Shown in pieces: positions 1 through 7,951 of a stretch of DNA of 64,000 nucleotides (position 1 is its first letter; every line of letters begins with the position of its first letter). This stretch comes from Mycobacterium asiaticum. GTDB lineage: Bacteria > Actinomycetota > Actinomycetes > Mycobacteriales > Mycobacteriaceae. The position numbers and the translations under genes are program-made. The notes under the pieces are model-generated. The model was not told the DNA's origin. It did not search any database and saw nothing but the letters and a program-made list of their open reading frames with translations. Location of the stretch: positions 24,042 through 88,041 of the forward strand of contig NZ_LZLQ01000088.1 in the NCBI RefSeq assembly GCF_001673315.1, in the 5' to 3' direction.

Positions 1-837
1 ACCGGCGCGCCGGGCCTGGCCACAGTCCCGCTGAACTTCGACGGGCAACGCCTGCTGATGAATCTGTCCGTGGGCGGCGGGCCGACATCGTCGGTCATCG
101 TCGACACCGGATCCCGGGGGCTCATCCTCCCGCCCCAGGCCGTGAACTTCGCCACCCTCGGGCCGGTGACCGGCACCGGCAGCGTCACCTACGGCCAGTT
201 CGGCAACTATCTGACCGAGAATTACAACACCTATACGTCTACAGTCGATTTCGGCAACGGCGTCGTGACCGCGCCGACTACCGTTGCCGTGGTCACTTCG
301 GTCGTGCAGAACGGCTTCTTCTCCTACCCGGCTTCACAGGCGCCAGCGATTCTGGGCATCGGGGCCAATGTGCCCGGGCCACTCGGCACCAGTCCGGTGA
401 CCGCACTGCCGGGCACCTTCGGCCAGGGCGTGCTCATCAACGCGCCGGACCATGTCATGCAGTTCGGACCGAACCCGCTGCCCGCATACGCCTCGGTCAC
501 CGGTTCGCCGATCACCGCGTTGGACATCCAGATCAACAACGGCCCGCTGCAGCACACGACGGGTGCGTTCATCGATTCCGGCGGCCTCTACGGATCCATC
601 CCCGACATCCTCAACCCACCCAACGTCGGTGGGTATCTGCCGGCGGGCACGACTGTCTCGGTCTACATGCCCAACGGGACGTTGCTGTACACCACGACGG
701 TGGGTGCGCAACAGACCAGCGTGGTGCCCTATTGGTTCGGCGGCGTCTTCAATACCGGGATCACCCCGTTCCTGGAACGGCCGATTTACCTCTCCTACAG
801 TCCGACCGGTTCTGGAACAACGATTTTCGATCTCTGA
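1..837 (+). CDS. PE-family secreted aspartic protease, C-terminal part (5' end outside window)
   Basis: The reading frame is open from base 1, so the N-terminus (expected PE domain and linker) lies upstream of the window. The visible part is a pepsin-like domain of the mycobacterial PE-PGRS protease (PecA-like) type. A first catalytic motif DTGSRG follows VIVD near visible residue 35, and a second motif IDSGG with GLYGS follows near residue 190. In this family the protease is exported by a type VII (ESX-5) system and cleaves PE_PGRS proteins at the cell surface. The C-terminus ends TIFDL. No downstream partner is apparent, and the next gene begins 115 bp later on the same strand. Confidence 0.8.
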   Translation, partial: TGAPGLATVPLNFDGQRLLMNLSVGGGPTSSVIVDTGSRGLILPPQAVNFATLGPVTGTGSVTYGQFGNYLTENYNTYTSTVDFGNGVVTAPTTVAVVTSVVQNGFFSYPASQAPAILGIGANVPGPLGTSPVTALPGTFGQGVLINAPDHVMQFGPNPLPAYASVTGSPITALDIQINNGPLQHTTGAFIDSGGLYGSIPDILNPPNVGGYLPAGTTVSVYMPNGTLLYTTTVGAQQTSVVPYWFGGVFNTGITPFLERPIYLSYSPTGSGTTIFDL

Positions 838-879
838 AACGGGCCCATCCGCCTGACCCCGCAGCAGCGGCGGCCTCGC

Positions 880-922
880 TTGCCAACGCAAGACCTGAGT
901 TACTAGGATATCCAAGTATCCT
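880..922 (+). promoter_or_regulatory. putative mmsA promoter with overlapping inverted repeat
   Basis: A sigma-A-like promoter can be drawn as TTGCCA (880-885), an 18-bp spacer, and TAGGAT (904-909). The -10 region overlaps an inverted repeat AGGATA-N6-TATCCT (905-922), a plausible repressor operator. It lies about 30-70 bp upstream of mmsA. The regulator is not identified. Confidence 0.4.
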
Positions 923-952
923 CTAAAACCCTTCCTCACTTCCGGGACAGTC

Positions 953-2473
953 ATGACCACGCAGATTTCGCATTTCATTGATGGCCAGCGCACCGCAGGC
1001 TCGTCCAACCGGACCGCCGAGGTCCTCAACCCCAGCACCGGCGAGGTGCAGGCAACCGTTCCTATGGCCAACCAGGCCGATATCGACGCCGCGGTGGCTT
1101 CGGCGGCAAAGGCCCAAAAAGGCTGGGCCGCCTGGAATCCACAGCGCCGCGCCCGGGTGCTGATGCGTTTCGTGGACCTCGTCAACAAGAACATCGACGA
1201 GTTGGCCGAGTTGCTGTCCCTCGAGCACGGCAAGACGTTGGCCGATTCGCGTGGCGATGTTCAGCGCGGCATCGACGTGATCGAGTTCTGCATCGGCATC
1301 CCGCATCTGCTCAAAGGTGACTACACCGAGGGCGCCGGCCCCGGCATCGACGTGTACTCACTGCGCCAACCGCTCGGAGTGGTGGCCGGCATCACCCCGT
1401 TCAACTTCCCGGCGATGATCCCGCTGTGGAAGGCCGGCCCGGCGCTCGCGTGCGGAAACGCGTTCATTCTCAAGCCAAGTGAGCGCGACCCGTCGGTTCC
1501 GCTGCGGTTGGCCGAGCTGTTCGTCGAGGCCGGTCTGCCGCCCGGTGTGTTCCAGGTGGTGCACGGTGACAAGGAGGCCGTCGACGCTATCCTCAACCAC
1601 CCTGACATCCATGCCGTCGGTTTCGTCGGCAGCTCGGACATCGCGCAGTACATCTATTCTGGCGCCGCGGCCACCGGCAAGCGGTCGCAGTGCTTCGGTG
1701 GCGCCAAGAACCACATGATCGTGATGCCCGACGCGGACCTCGATCAGGCCGTCGATGCCCTCATCGGCGCCGGTTACGGCAGCGCGGGCGAACGGTGCAT
1801 GGCGATCAGCGTGGCCGTCCCAGTCGGTGAACAGACCGCAGATCGGTTGCGGGCCAGGCTCGTCGAGCGGATCAACGGCCTACGGGTGGGGCACAGCCTG
1901 GACCCCAAGGCCGACTACGGTCCGCTGGTCACCGAGGCCGCGTTGACCCGGGTCCGCGACTACATCGCCCAGGGGGTGGATGCCGGCGCCGAGCTCGTCG
2001 TGGACGGACGCGAGCGCGCCAGCGACGACCTGACATTCGGCGATGCCAACCTGGAGGGCGGCTTCTTCATCGGCCCCACCCTCTTCGACCACGTCACCCC
2101 CGAGATGTCGATCTACACCGACGAGATCTTCGGGCCGGTGCTGTGCATCGTGCGCGCACACGACTACGAGGAGGCGCTGCGGCTGCCGTCGGAGCACGAG
2201 TACGGCAACGGCGTCGCGGTGTTCACTCGCGATGGCGACACCGCCCGCGACTTCGTCTCCCGCGTTCAGGTGGGCATGGTCGGTGTGAACGTGCCGATCC
2301 CGGTTCCGGTGGCCTATCACACCTTCGGCGGCTGGAAGCGTTCCGGTTTCGGTGACCTCAACCAGCACGGGCCGGCGTCGATCCAGTTCTACACCAAGGT
2401 CAAGACCGTCACCTCGCGGTGGCCGTCCGGCATCAAAGACGGTGCCGAATTCGTCATCCCCACAATGAATTAA
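953..2473 (+). CDS. mmsA: methylmalonate-semialdehyde dehydrogenase (CoA-acylating)
   Basis: This cytosolic NAD-dependent enzyme oxidises methylmalonate semialdehyde (and malonate semialdehyde) with CoA to propionyl-CoA or acetyl-CoA and CO2, the last step of valine degradation. The 506-residue ALDH fold carries ITPFNFPAMIP, KPSERDP and the catalytic Cys282 in AGERCMA. It has FGGAKNH where other ALDHs have the ELGGK glutamate motif, as expected for the CoA-dependent subgroup. The length is normal for the family. It starts ATG and is followed after 7 bp by fadE9, so the two are clearly co-transcribed. Confidence 0.95.
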   Translation: MTTQISHFIDGQRTAGSSNRTAEVLNPSTGEVQATVPMANQADIDAAVASAAKAQKGWAAWNPQRRARVLMRFVDLVNKNIDELAELLSLEHGKTLADSRGDVQRGIDVIEFCIGIPHLLKGDYTEGAGPGIDVYSLRQPLGVVAGITPFNFPAMIPLWKAGPALACGNAFILKPSERDPSVPLRLAELFVEAGLPPGVFQVVHGDKEAVDAILNHPDIHAVGFVGSSDIAQYIYSGAAATGKRSQCFGGAKNHMIVMPDADLDQAVDALIGAGYGSAGERCMAISVAVPVGEQTADRLRARLVERINGLRVGHSLDPKADYGPLVTEAALTRVRDYIAQGVDAGAELVVDGRERASDDLTFGDANLEGGFFIGPTLFDHVTPEMSIYTDEIFGPVLCIVRAHDYEEALRLPSEHEYGNGVAVFTRDGDTARDFVSRVQVGMVGVNVPIPVPVAYHTFGGWKRSGFGDLNQHGPASIQFYTKVKTVTSRWPSGIKDGAEFVIPTMN

Positions 2474-2480
2474 GAGCACC

Positions 2481-3641
2481 ATGTTCACTCTCAACGACGA
2501 CGAACGGGTCATCACCGAGACGGCCGCCGCGTTCGCCGACAAACGCATCACCCCGCACGCCCTGGAATGGGATGCCACCAAACACTTCCCGACCGACGTG
2601 CTGCGTGAGGCCGCCGAACTCGGCATGGCAGCGATCTACTGTCGCGACGACGTAGGGGGCAGCGGGCTGCGCCGCCTCGACGGGGTGCGCATCTTCGAAC
2701 AGCTGGCCGTCGCCGACCCGGTCACGGCCGCATTCCTGTCCATCCACAACATGTGCGCCTGGATGATCGACCGCTTCGGCACCGAAGAGCAACGCAAATC
2801 GTGGGTGCCGCGGCTGGCGTCGATGGACGTCATCGCCAGCTACTGCCTGACCGAGCCGGGCGCCGGCTCCGATGCCAGCGCGTTGAGTACCCGCGCGGTC
2901 AAGCAAGGTTCGGACTACGTTCTGGACGGCGTGAAGCAGTTCATCTCCGGTGCGGGTGCCTCAGATGTGTATGTGGTGATGGCCCGCACCGGCAGCGAAG
3001 GCCCACGCGGCATTTCGGCGTTCGTCGTCGAAAAGGACACTCCGGGACTGAGTTTCGGAGCGCTGGAGGAGAAGATGGGCTGGCACGCCCAACCCACCGC
3101 CCAGGTGGTGTTCGACGGGGTGCGGGTACCGGCCGACGCCATGCTGGGCGGCTCGGAAGGCGAAGGCGCCGGATTCGGCATCGCGATGAACGGCCTCAAC
3201 GGTGGACGGCTCAACATTGCGGCGTGCTCGCTGGGCGGCGCCCAGGCCGCGTTCGACAAGGCGGGCGGCTACGTGCGCGAGCGCCAGGCCTTCGGTTCGG
3301 CCCTGCTGGACGAACCGACCGTCCGATTCACCCTCGCCGACATGGCCACCGGCCTGGAGACGTCGCGAATGATGCTGTGGCGGGCGGCGAATGCCCTCGA
3401 CGAGGACGCCGCCGACAAGGTGGAGTTGTGCGCGATGGCCAAGCGCTACGTCACCGACACCTGCTTCGAGGTCGCCGACAAGGCGCTGCAACTGCACGGC
3501 GGCTATGGCTATTTGCGCGAGTATGGTCTGGAGAAGATCGTGCGGGATCTGCGGGTGCATCGGATCCTGGAGGGGACCAACGAAATTATGCGGGTGGTCA
3601 TCGGCCGGGCCGAGGCCAACCGGTTTCGCGCCAGCGCGTAG
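2481..3641 (+). CDS. fadE9: acyl-CoA dehydrogenase, isobutyryl-CoA type
   Basis: This FAD flavoenzyme of 386 residues has the complete acyl-CoA dehydrogenase fold: an N-terminal helical domain, middle beta domain (YCLTEPGAGSDAS, GVKQFISGAG) and C-terminal four-helix domain. LQLHGGYGY and ILEGTNEIMR lie at the C-terminus; the Glu in LEGT is the expected catalytic base. Between mmsA and mmsB its substrate is most likely isobutyryl-CoA in valine catabolism, although that specificity is inferred from context. The gene is 7 bp downstream of mmsA and 14 bp upstream of mmsB. Confidence 0.93.
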   Translation: MFTLNDDERVITETAAAFADKRITPHALEWDATKHFPTDVLREAAELGMAAIYCRDDVGGSGLRRLDGVRIFEQLAVADPVTAAFLSIHNMCAWMIDRFGTEEQRKSWVPRLASMDVIASYCLTEPGAGSDASALSTRAVKQGSDYVLDGVKQFISGAGASDVYVVMARTGSEGPRGISAFVVEKDTPGLSFGALEEKMGWHAQPTAQVVFDGVRVPADAMLGGSEGEGAGFGIAMNGLNGGRLNIAACSLGGAQAAFDKAGGYVRERQAFGSALLDEPTVRFTLADMATGLETSRMMLWRAANALDEDAADKVELCAMAKRYVTDTCFEVADKALQLHGGYGYLREYGLEKIVRDLRVHRILEGTNEIMRVVIGRAEANRFRASA

Positions 3642-3655
3642 AAGGGCGGGCCAGA

Positions 3656-4537
3656 GTGTCAGTGCAGGTCGCTTTCCTGGGGCTTGGTCATATGGGTGGG
3701 CCGATGTCGGCGAATCTCCTTGCGGCCGGCCACATTGTGCGCGGTTACGACCCAGTGCCGGCGGCGGCGGATGCCGCTGCCGAGCACGGCGCGACGGTGT
3801 TCGACAGTGCCCCCGAAGCGGTCGCCGAGGCCGACGTCGTGATTACCATGCTGCCCAACGGCGACGTGGTGAAGCGCTGCTATGCCGACGTGCTGCCCGT
3901 CGCGCAGGCCGGTGCGTTGTTCATCGACAGCTCCACTATCTCGGTCAACGACGCGCGCGAGGTGCACGCGCTGGCCGGAGAACACGGCATGACCCAGATC
4001 GACGCACCGGTGTCGGGTGGGGTGAAGGGCGCGGTGGCCGGGACGCTGGCCTTCATGGTCGGCGGCGACGAAGCGGCACTCGAACGCGCCCGACCGGTGC
4101 TGCAACCCATGGCGGGCAAGATCATTCACTGTGGCGCGGCCGGGGCCGGCCAGGCCGCCAAGGTCTGCAACAACATGGTGCTCGCAGTGCAGCAGATCGC
4201 GATCGGCGAAGCGTTCGTGCTGGCCGAGAAGCTCGGCTTGTCGGCCCAGTCCCTATTCGACGTCATCACCGGGGCCACCGGTAACTGCTGGGCGGTGCAC
4301 ACCAATTGCCCAGTGCCCGGGCCGGTTCCGACGTCACCGGCCAACAACGACTTCCAGCCCGGCTTCGCGGCCGCGCTGATGAACAAGGATTTGGGCTTGG
4401 CGATGGACGCGGTCGCCTCGACCGGTTCGGCCGCTCCGCTGGGCACCCACGCCGCCGAGATCTATTCGAAGTTCGCCGCCACCCACGGAGACAAAGACTT
4501 CAGCGCGATCATCCAGACCCTGCGCGACAGTTCCTGA
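3656..4537 (+). CDS. mmsB: 3-hydroxyisobutyrate dehydrogenase
   Basis: The enzyme oxidises 3-hydroxyisobutyrate to methylmalonate semialdehyde with NAD+, feeding MmsA. It is 293 residues from the GTG at 3656. The frame stays open upstream into fadE9, but this start puts the Rossmann motif FLGLGHMGGPMSANL at the N-terminus. DAPVSGGVKGA (substrate binding) and the catalytic Lys in GQAAKVCNNM follow in the usual order. It is the third gene of the mmsA-fadE9-mmsB operon and ends 7 bp from the convergent MarR gene. Confidence 0.93.
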   Translation: MSVQVAFLGLGHMGGPMSANLLAAGHIVRGYDPVPAAADAAAEHGATVFDSAPEAVAEADVVITMLPNGDVVKRCYADVLPVAQAGALFIDSSTISVNDAREVHALAGEHGMTQIDAPVSGGVKGAVAGTLAFMVGGDEAALERARPVLQPMAGKIIHCGAAGAGQAAKVCNNMVLAVQQIAIGEAFVLAEKLGLSAQSLFDVITGATGNCWAVHTNCPVPGPVPTSPANNDFQPGFAAALMNKDLGLAMDAVASTGSAAPLGTHAAEIYSKFAATHGDKDFSAIIQTLRDSS

Positions 4538-4544
4538 CCGCTGG

Positions 4545-5045
4545 CTAGAAATCCCCCGCGCTACGGCGCAACGTTTCGATAGACGACACCAGCGCTTGCG
4601 ATTCGTCGGCCGCCATGCCGATATTCGCGAAGACCTGTTCGTTGAGGGTCACCGTGGCGTCCTCGACCGTGGACCGACCCAACTCGGTGATCTGTACCAG
4701 CGTGGTCCGACCGTCGGTTGGGTGCGGCACGCGCTGCACCAGTTTGTCGGCCTCGAGCCGCCGGATCGCGTGGGTGACGCTGGTGACATGCACCTGCAGC
4801 CGGTCCGACGCTTTGGTGATCGGCAACGCTCCGGTACGGCTGAATGCCAGCAGCCGCAACAACTCATACCGGGAGAAGCTTAAATCGTAAGGGCGCAGCG
4901 CGGTCTCGACTCGGCCGAGCAGAATCTGGTGCGCGCGCATCACCGACGTCACCGCGACCATGCCGGGCGCGACGTCGGCCCAACCGGAGCGCTCCCAGTT
5001 GTCCCGTGCTGCAGCGATCGGATCGCGCTTCTGCGAGTCAGCCAC
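4545..5045 (-). CDS. MarR-family transcriptional regulator
   Basis: This 166-residue winged-helix protein has the MarR core: a dimerisation helix near residues 30-50, then the HTH around ITKASDRLQVHVTSVTHAIRRLE and the wing in VQRVPHPTDGRTTLVQIT. It corresponds closely to M. tuberculosis Rv0737 as I remember it, which there lies next to rslA. Here about 8 kb of enzyme genes separate the two. It starts at GTG 5045. It converges on mmsB with a 7-bp gap. Target and ligand are unknown. Confidence 0.87.
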   Translation of the reverse strand: MADSQKRDPIAAARDNWERSGWADVAPGMVAVTSVMRAHQILLGRVETALRPYDLSFSRYELLRLLAFSRTGALPITKASDRLQVHVTSVTHAIRRLEADKLVQRVPHPTDGRTTLVQITELGRSTVEDATVTLNEQVFANIGMAADESQALVSSIETLRRSAGDF

Positions 5046-5081
5046 ACTCCTGTTCTTACCCCATTTCGGGGCGCGATTCGG

Positions 5082-6128
5082 TCAGGTGCTCGACTTTGCC
5101 ACCGCGGCCAGCACCGCTTGCGTGGACCTGCGGCTTCCGACGGTGATTCGGGTTGCGCCGTCAGGGTAGTAACGGGCCTTGAGCGCGGCACCGCCGATGA
5201 GTTCTCGCCAGGGTCGCTTGGCGGCCGGCAGGTAGACGAAGTTGGCATGCCCGGCGGTGGTGTAAGCACCCATTGCCCGCAGGCGCCGGCACAGGTACTC
5301 GCGCTCACCGCTGATCCGCAGAATGCGTTGCTGTAACTGGTCGTCGGCATCGTAGGACGCCGCCACCGCGGTCAAGCTGGTGATACCCATTCCGAACGGC
5401 AACTGCATTTTCCATAGGGTCGTGGCCAGCCCTGTTGAGGCGAACCCGTATCCGATTCGGAGTCCGGCCAATCCGTAGGCCTTCGAGAAGGTCCGCAGCA
5501 CCACGACATTCGGAAAGCGCCGGACCAGGTCCGGTGCGTCGATGCGGTACTGGCGGGCGACGAACTCGATGTAGGCCTCGTCGAGCAGCACGAACGTATC
5601 CTCGGGCACCGCCCGAAGAAATCGTTCTACATCCGCGACGGATTCCAGGGTGCCGGTTGGATTGTGCGGTCGACACAAGACGACGACGGTGGCATCGGTC
5701 GCCGCCTCGGCCATCGCCCCGAGGTCGTGATGGCCGCGTATGTCGAGCGGAACGGTGACCGGTGTCAGGCGAGCCATCTGGGTGAAGATCGGATACCCGT
5801 CGAAAGTGGGTTCGCTCAGTACGATTCGGTCGCCGGGCCGCGTCACCGCATGCAGGACCTGCATCACCACCCCGCTTGCGCCTGCTCCCAGTACGACCTG
5901 CTCCTCACAAACCCCGATGTGACCGGCGATCAGTCGGCGCAGCACTTCGGGCAGGAACTCGGGATACCGGTTGGCGGCATCGATCGAGCGGATCAGCGCC
6001 GAGCGAACCGCCGGCAGCGGCGGAAAGGGGTTCTCATTGAGCGACAGGGCAAATGGGTCGGTCGCCTGCGGCAGGGCGTCGAGAATCTCCGCGCTGCAAC
6101 GGCTCTCGTCCAGCAGGGGCGATATCAT
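5082..6128 (-). CDS. PLP-dependent class I/II aminotransferase, HisC-like
   Basis: The 348-residue fold-type I aminotransferase resembles histidinol-phosphate aminotransferases. It has LGAGASGVVMQVL (cofactor phosphate loop), CRPHNPTGT, LLDEAYIEF with the PLP-pairing Asp, and the Schiff-base Lys in TFSKAYGLAGLRIGY. The ATG at 6128 is chosen because it overlaps the upstream stop as ATGA, indicating translational coupling. An open frame extends 51 codons further but lies inside the upstream gene. It is the third gene of an SRPBCC-KAS III-aminotransferase operon. The operon context suggests it transfers an amino group to or from a pathway intermediate rather than serving histidine synthesis. The true substrate is unknown. 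Confidence 0.85.
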   Translation of the reverse strand: MISPLLDESRCSAEILDALPQATDPFALSLNENPFPPLPAVRSALIRSIDAANRYPEFLPEVLRRLIAGHIGVCEEQVVLGAGASGVVMQVLHAVTRPGDRIVLSEPTFDGYPIFTQMARLTPVTVPLDIRGHHDLGAMAEAATDATVVVLCRPHNPTGTLESVADVERFLRAVPEDTFVLLDEAYIEFVARQYRIDAPDLVRRFPNVVVLRTFSKAYGLAGLRIGYGFASTGLATTLWKMQLPFGMGITSLTAVAASYDADDQLQQRILRISGEREYLCRRLRAMGAYTTAGHANFVYLPAAKRPWRELIGGAALKARYYPDGATRITVGSRRSTQAVLAAVAKSST

Positions 6129-7144
6129 GGTCGTCCTCCCCACCGAATTGCTGCGGCACCCGCGAAGTCGCCGGCGTGCGCAAAGGCCGCCATCATCACC
6201 ATGTCGCCGGCTTTGACCTGACCGTCGGATATCGCACGATCCAGATTGATCGGGATGCCGGCACCGAACAGGTTTCCGCACTCGTCAAAAGTGTCCCGGT
6301 GACGTTGGGGCGGCAACTCGAGCGCTTCGCGCCAGTTCTGCAGAAACACCCGGTTTGGCTGATTTGTCACCAGCAGATCGATGTCCTTGGACGACAGTCC
6401 GATTCGATCACACACGGTGAGCGCCACTTCGGGCACCTGGCGGTTCCCGCGAGCCAGGACTTTCATGATTTTTGTTTCGGTGAAACCGATGCAACCCTCA
6501 CCGGGACCGGGTTGCCACCACTTTCGGGGCGGATCGACGGCAAGCGTCATGTCCCCGGCATACTCGCCGAAGGTGCGGCACTCGATGTCGAGGATGGGCG
6601 ACTCGTCCGAAACCGTGACCAGTCCAACTGCGCTGCCGTCGCCGGGCACGCACGACTGCGCTTTCCGGCGCACCCCGGGCTGGTCGAAGATCTGACCAGC
6701 CGCGTTTTGGGCAATCGCGATCAGCGCTGTGCGCCCCTGCCCGGACGCGAGCAGTTGATGGGCCGCCTTGAGACCGAGCACGAACGCCGCGCACCCGCCG
6801 TTGTGCAGATCCAGCACCCACTCCGGACGCATACCCAGGCGGTGCGCGATCGCCCCACCCCCGCCGTAGAACGGGACGTCGGGCATCTGGGCGTGGGTGA
6901 TCAGGACATCGACGTTCGCAATGACGTCGTGGCCGTGCCGTTCGATCAGGTCCTGCGCGGCTCGCTCGACCATGTCTGTCGCCGTTTCGTCCGGTCCGAC
7001 GTGATGGCGGAACCGGGGCGCACGGAACATGAGGTTGGCAGCCAGGTCGTCCGATCCGGCGAATTGAGCGTAGTAGTCCGCGCCGATCGGTTCACCCGGG
7101 AGATAGGTGGAAATGTCGGTCAGGCTGACGGTGGGTTGGCTCAT
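6125..7144 (-). CDS. 3-oxoacyl-ACP synthase III-like (thiolase-fold) condensing enzyme with altered triad
   Basis: The 339-residue protein has the duplicated thiolase fold of KAS III/FabH. The nucleophile is Cys118 in LHNGGCAAF. The motif that normally reads HQAN is VTNQPNR here, placing Asn261 at the catalytic His position. The third residue is Asn291 in ECGNLFGAG. A Cys-Asn-Asn triad is unusual for a decarboxylating condensing enzyme and suggests an acyltransferase or non-standard condensation. That is an inference. Start and stop overlap both neighbours by 4 bp (ATGA), so it is in a tight operon with the aminotransferase downstream and the SRPBCC protein upstream. Confidence 0.85.
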   Translation of the reverse strand: MSQPTVSLTDISTYLPGEPIGADYYAQFAGSDDLAANLMFRAPRFRHHVGPDETATDMVERAAQDLIERHGHDVIANVDVLITHAQMPDVPFYGGGGAIAHRLGMRPEWVLDLHNGGCAAFVLGLKAAHQLLASGQGRTALIAIAQNAAGQIFDQPGVRRKAQSCVPGDGSAVGLVTVSDESPILDIECRTFGEYAGDMTLAVDPPRKWWQPGPGEGCIGFTETKIMKVLARGNRQVPEVALTVCDRIGLSSKDIDLLVTNQPNRVFLQNWREALELPPQRHRDTFDECGNLFGAGIPINLDRAISDGQVKAGDMVMMAAFAHAGDFAGAAAIRWGGRP

Positions 7145-7812
7145 GATGTGCTCATCCAGTCCGGCTTCACCGGGAGTCCGTTGCGGTGCCGGTATTCGGC
7201 GATCGTCTTGAGGTTGTTGAGCTCCAGCCCATGCCCGGCACCGAAGATGTCCCAGAAATCGCCAACCCAGCCCGTGCGTTGCGGGGGCGCGGCCTCCGGA
7301 TACGGGTTGCGGTCATAGAACGGGTGGCGGCAATTCGTCCACAGCACAACCGAACCGGGCTTGCCCAAGACCACCTGTGCGTCGATGACCCGCATCAAGT
7401 AGATCATCCACAGATGCTTGCCCTGGTCCCACGCACAGTGGTAATCGACGGTACGGGCCTCTGCGTGGGCGACGGTGCGCGTGTATATCTCGGTGTCCGG
7501 CAGCAGCCGATCGTAGGCCAGCCAGAGCCCGGGTTCTTCAGTCGGAGTGAAGTCGCGCAGGGTATAGGTCCACTCTTCGAGGCTGCGGGTATCTGCCAGG
7601 TACTCGAACAACTCGTCGGGAGGGCAATCGACGTAGTCGTTGACAGTGCAGTACTGGCCGAAGACCTCGTCGTGTGGGTACACCGACCGCATCTTGGCCA
7701 TGAACATCGGGGCGGTCTCTTCGAGTGGCGACGTCTCGATACGGACCAATCCTTCGATCGGCTCGGTGGTGCCGCTGTGTGCGGCGATATCGTCAAGCGC
7801 AGTTAGAGCCAT
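7141..7812 (-). CDS. SRPBCC/START-like ligand-binding or cyclase protein
   Basis: The 223-residue protein contains a signature expected of SRPBCC (polyketide cyclase/START-like) folds: a CPPDELFEYLADTRSLEEW segment near residue 70 followed by alternating strands. A reaction cannot be assigned from sequence. The ATG at 7812 is preferred over the ATG 39 bp upstream because AAAAGGAG lies about 9 nt ahead of it. It is the first gene of the operon with the KAS III-like protein (4-bp overlap) and the aminotransferase. A SigL-type promoter lies about 100 bp upstream. Proteins of this fold often cyclise or carry hydrophobic intermediates, which would fit beside a condensing enzyme. Confidence 0.7.
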   Translation of the reverse strand: MALTALDDIAAHSGTTEPIEGLVRIETSPLEETAPMFMAKMRSVYPHDEVFGQYCTVNDYVDCPPDELFEYLADTRSLEEWTYTLRDFTPTEEPGLWLAYDRLLPDTEIYTRTVAHAEARTVDYHCAWDQGKHLWMIYLMRVIDAQVVLGKPGSVVLWTNCRHPFYDRNPYPEAAPPQRTGWVGDFWDIFGAGHGLELNNLKTIAEYRHRNGLPVKPDWMSTS

Positions 7813-7910
7813 GGACTGGTTCTCCTTTTGTGGTGAACTGTTGGCCAACAACGAGGTTGGTGTCGCGCCTCCCCCAGGTGACCGGTATCTTTACTGGTGC
7901 TGATACCGGT

Positions 7911-7938
7911 ACCACGACTCGCGGGGGGAGCCGGTTCA
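7911..7938 (-). promoter_or_regulatory. SigL-type promoter of the SRPBCC-KAS III-aminotransferase operon
   Basis: Read on the minus strand, TGAACC (7938-7933), a 16-bp spacer and CGTGGT (7916-7911) reproduce the arrangement found in front of sigL itself. A start site near 7904 would give a leader of about 90 nt to the gene start at 7812. It lies in the gap between the rslA-like stop and the SRPBCC gene. Confidence 0.72.
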
Positions 7939-7951
7939 CCCTGGGCGATAT

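Noticed and set aside
334..1233. 299-codon minus-strand open frame across the protease end and mmsA start
   Set aside because: It is antisense to two well-supported genes, spans their intergenic gap and has a low-complexity, Arg-rich translation typical of high-GC shadow frames.
2753..3655. In-frame upstream extension of mmsB through fadE9
   Set aside because: The extension overlaps all of fadE9 and is Arg/Gly-rich; the Rossmann motif and family length place the start at 3656.
6053..7318. 421-codon plus-strand open frame opposite the KAS III-like and aminotransferase genes
   Set aside because: No domain signature; composition is that of the complement of coding sequence.
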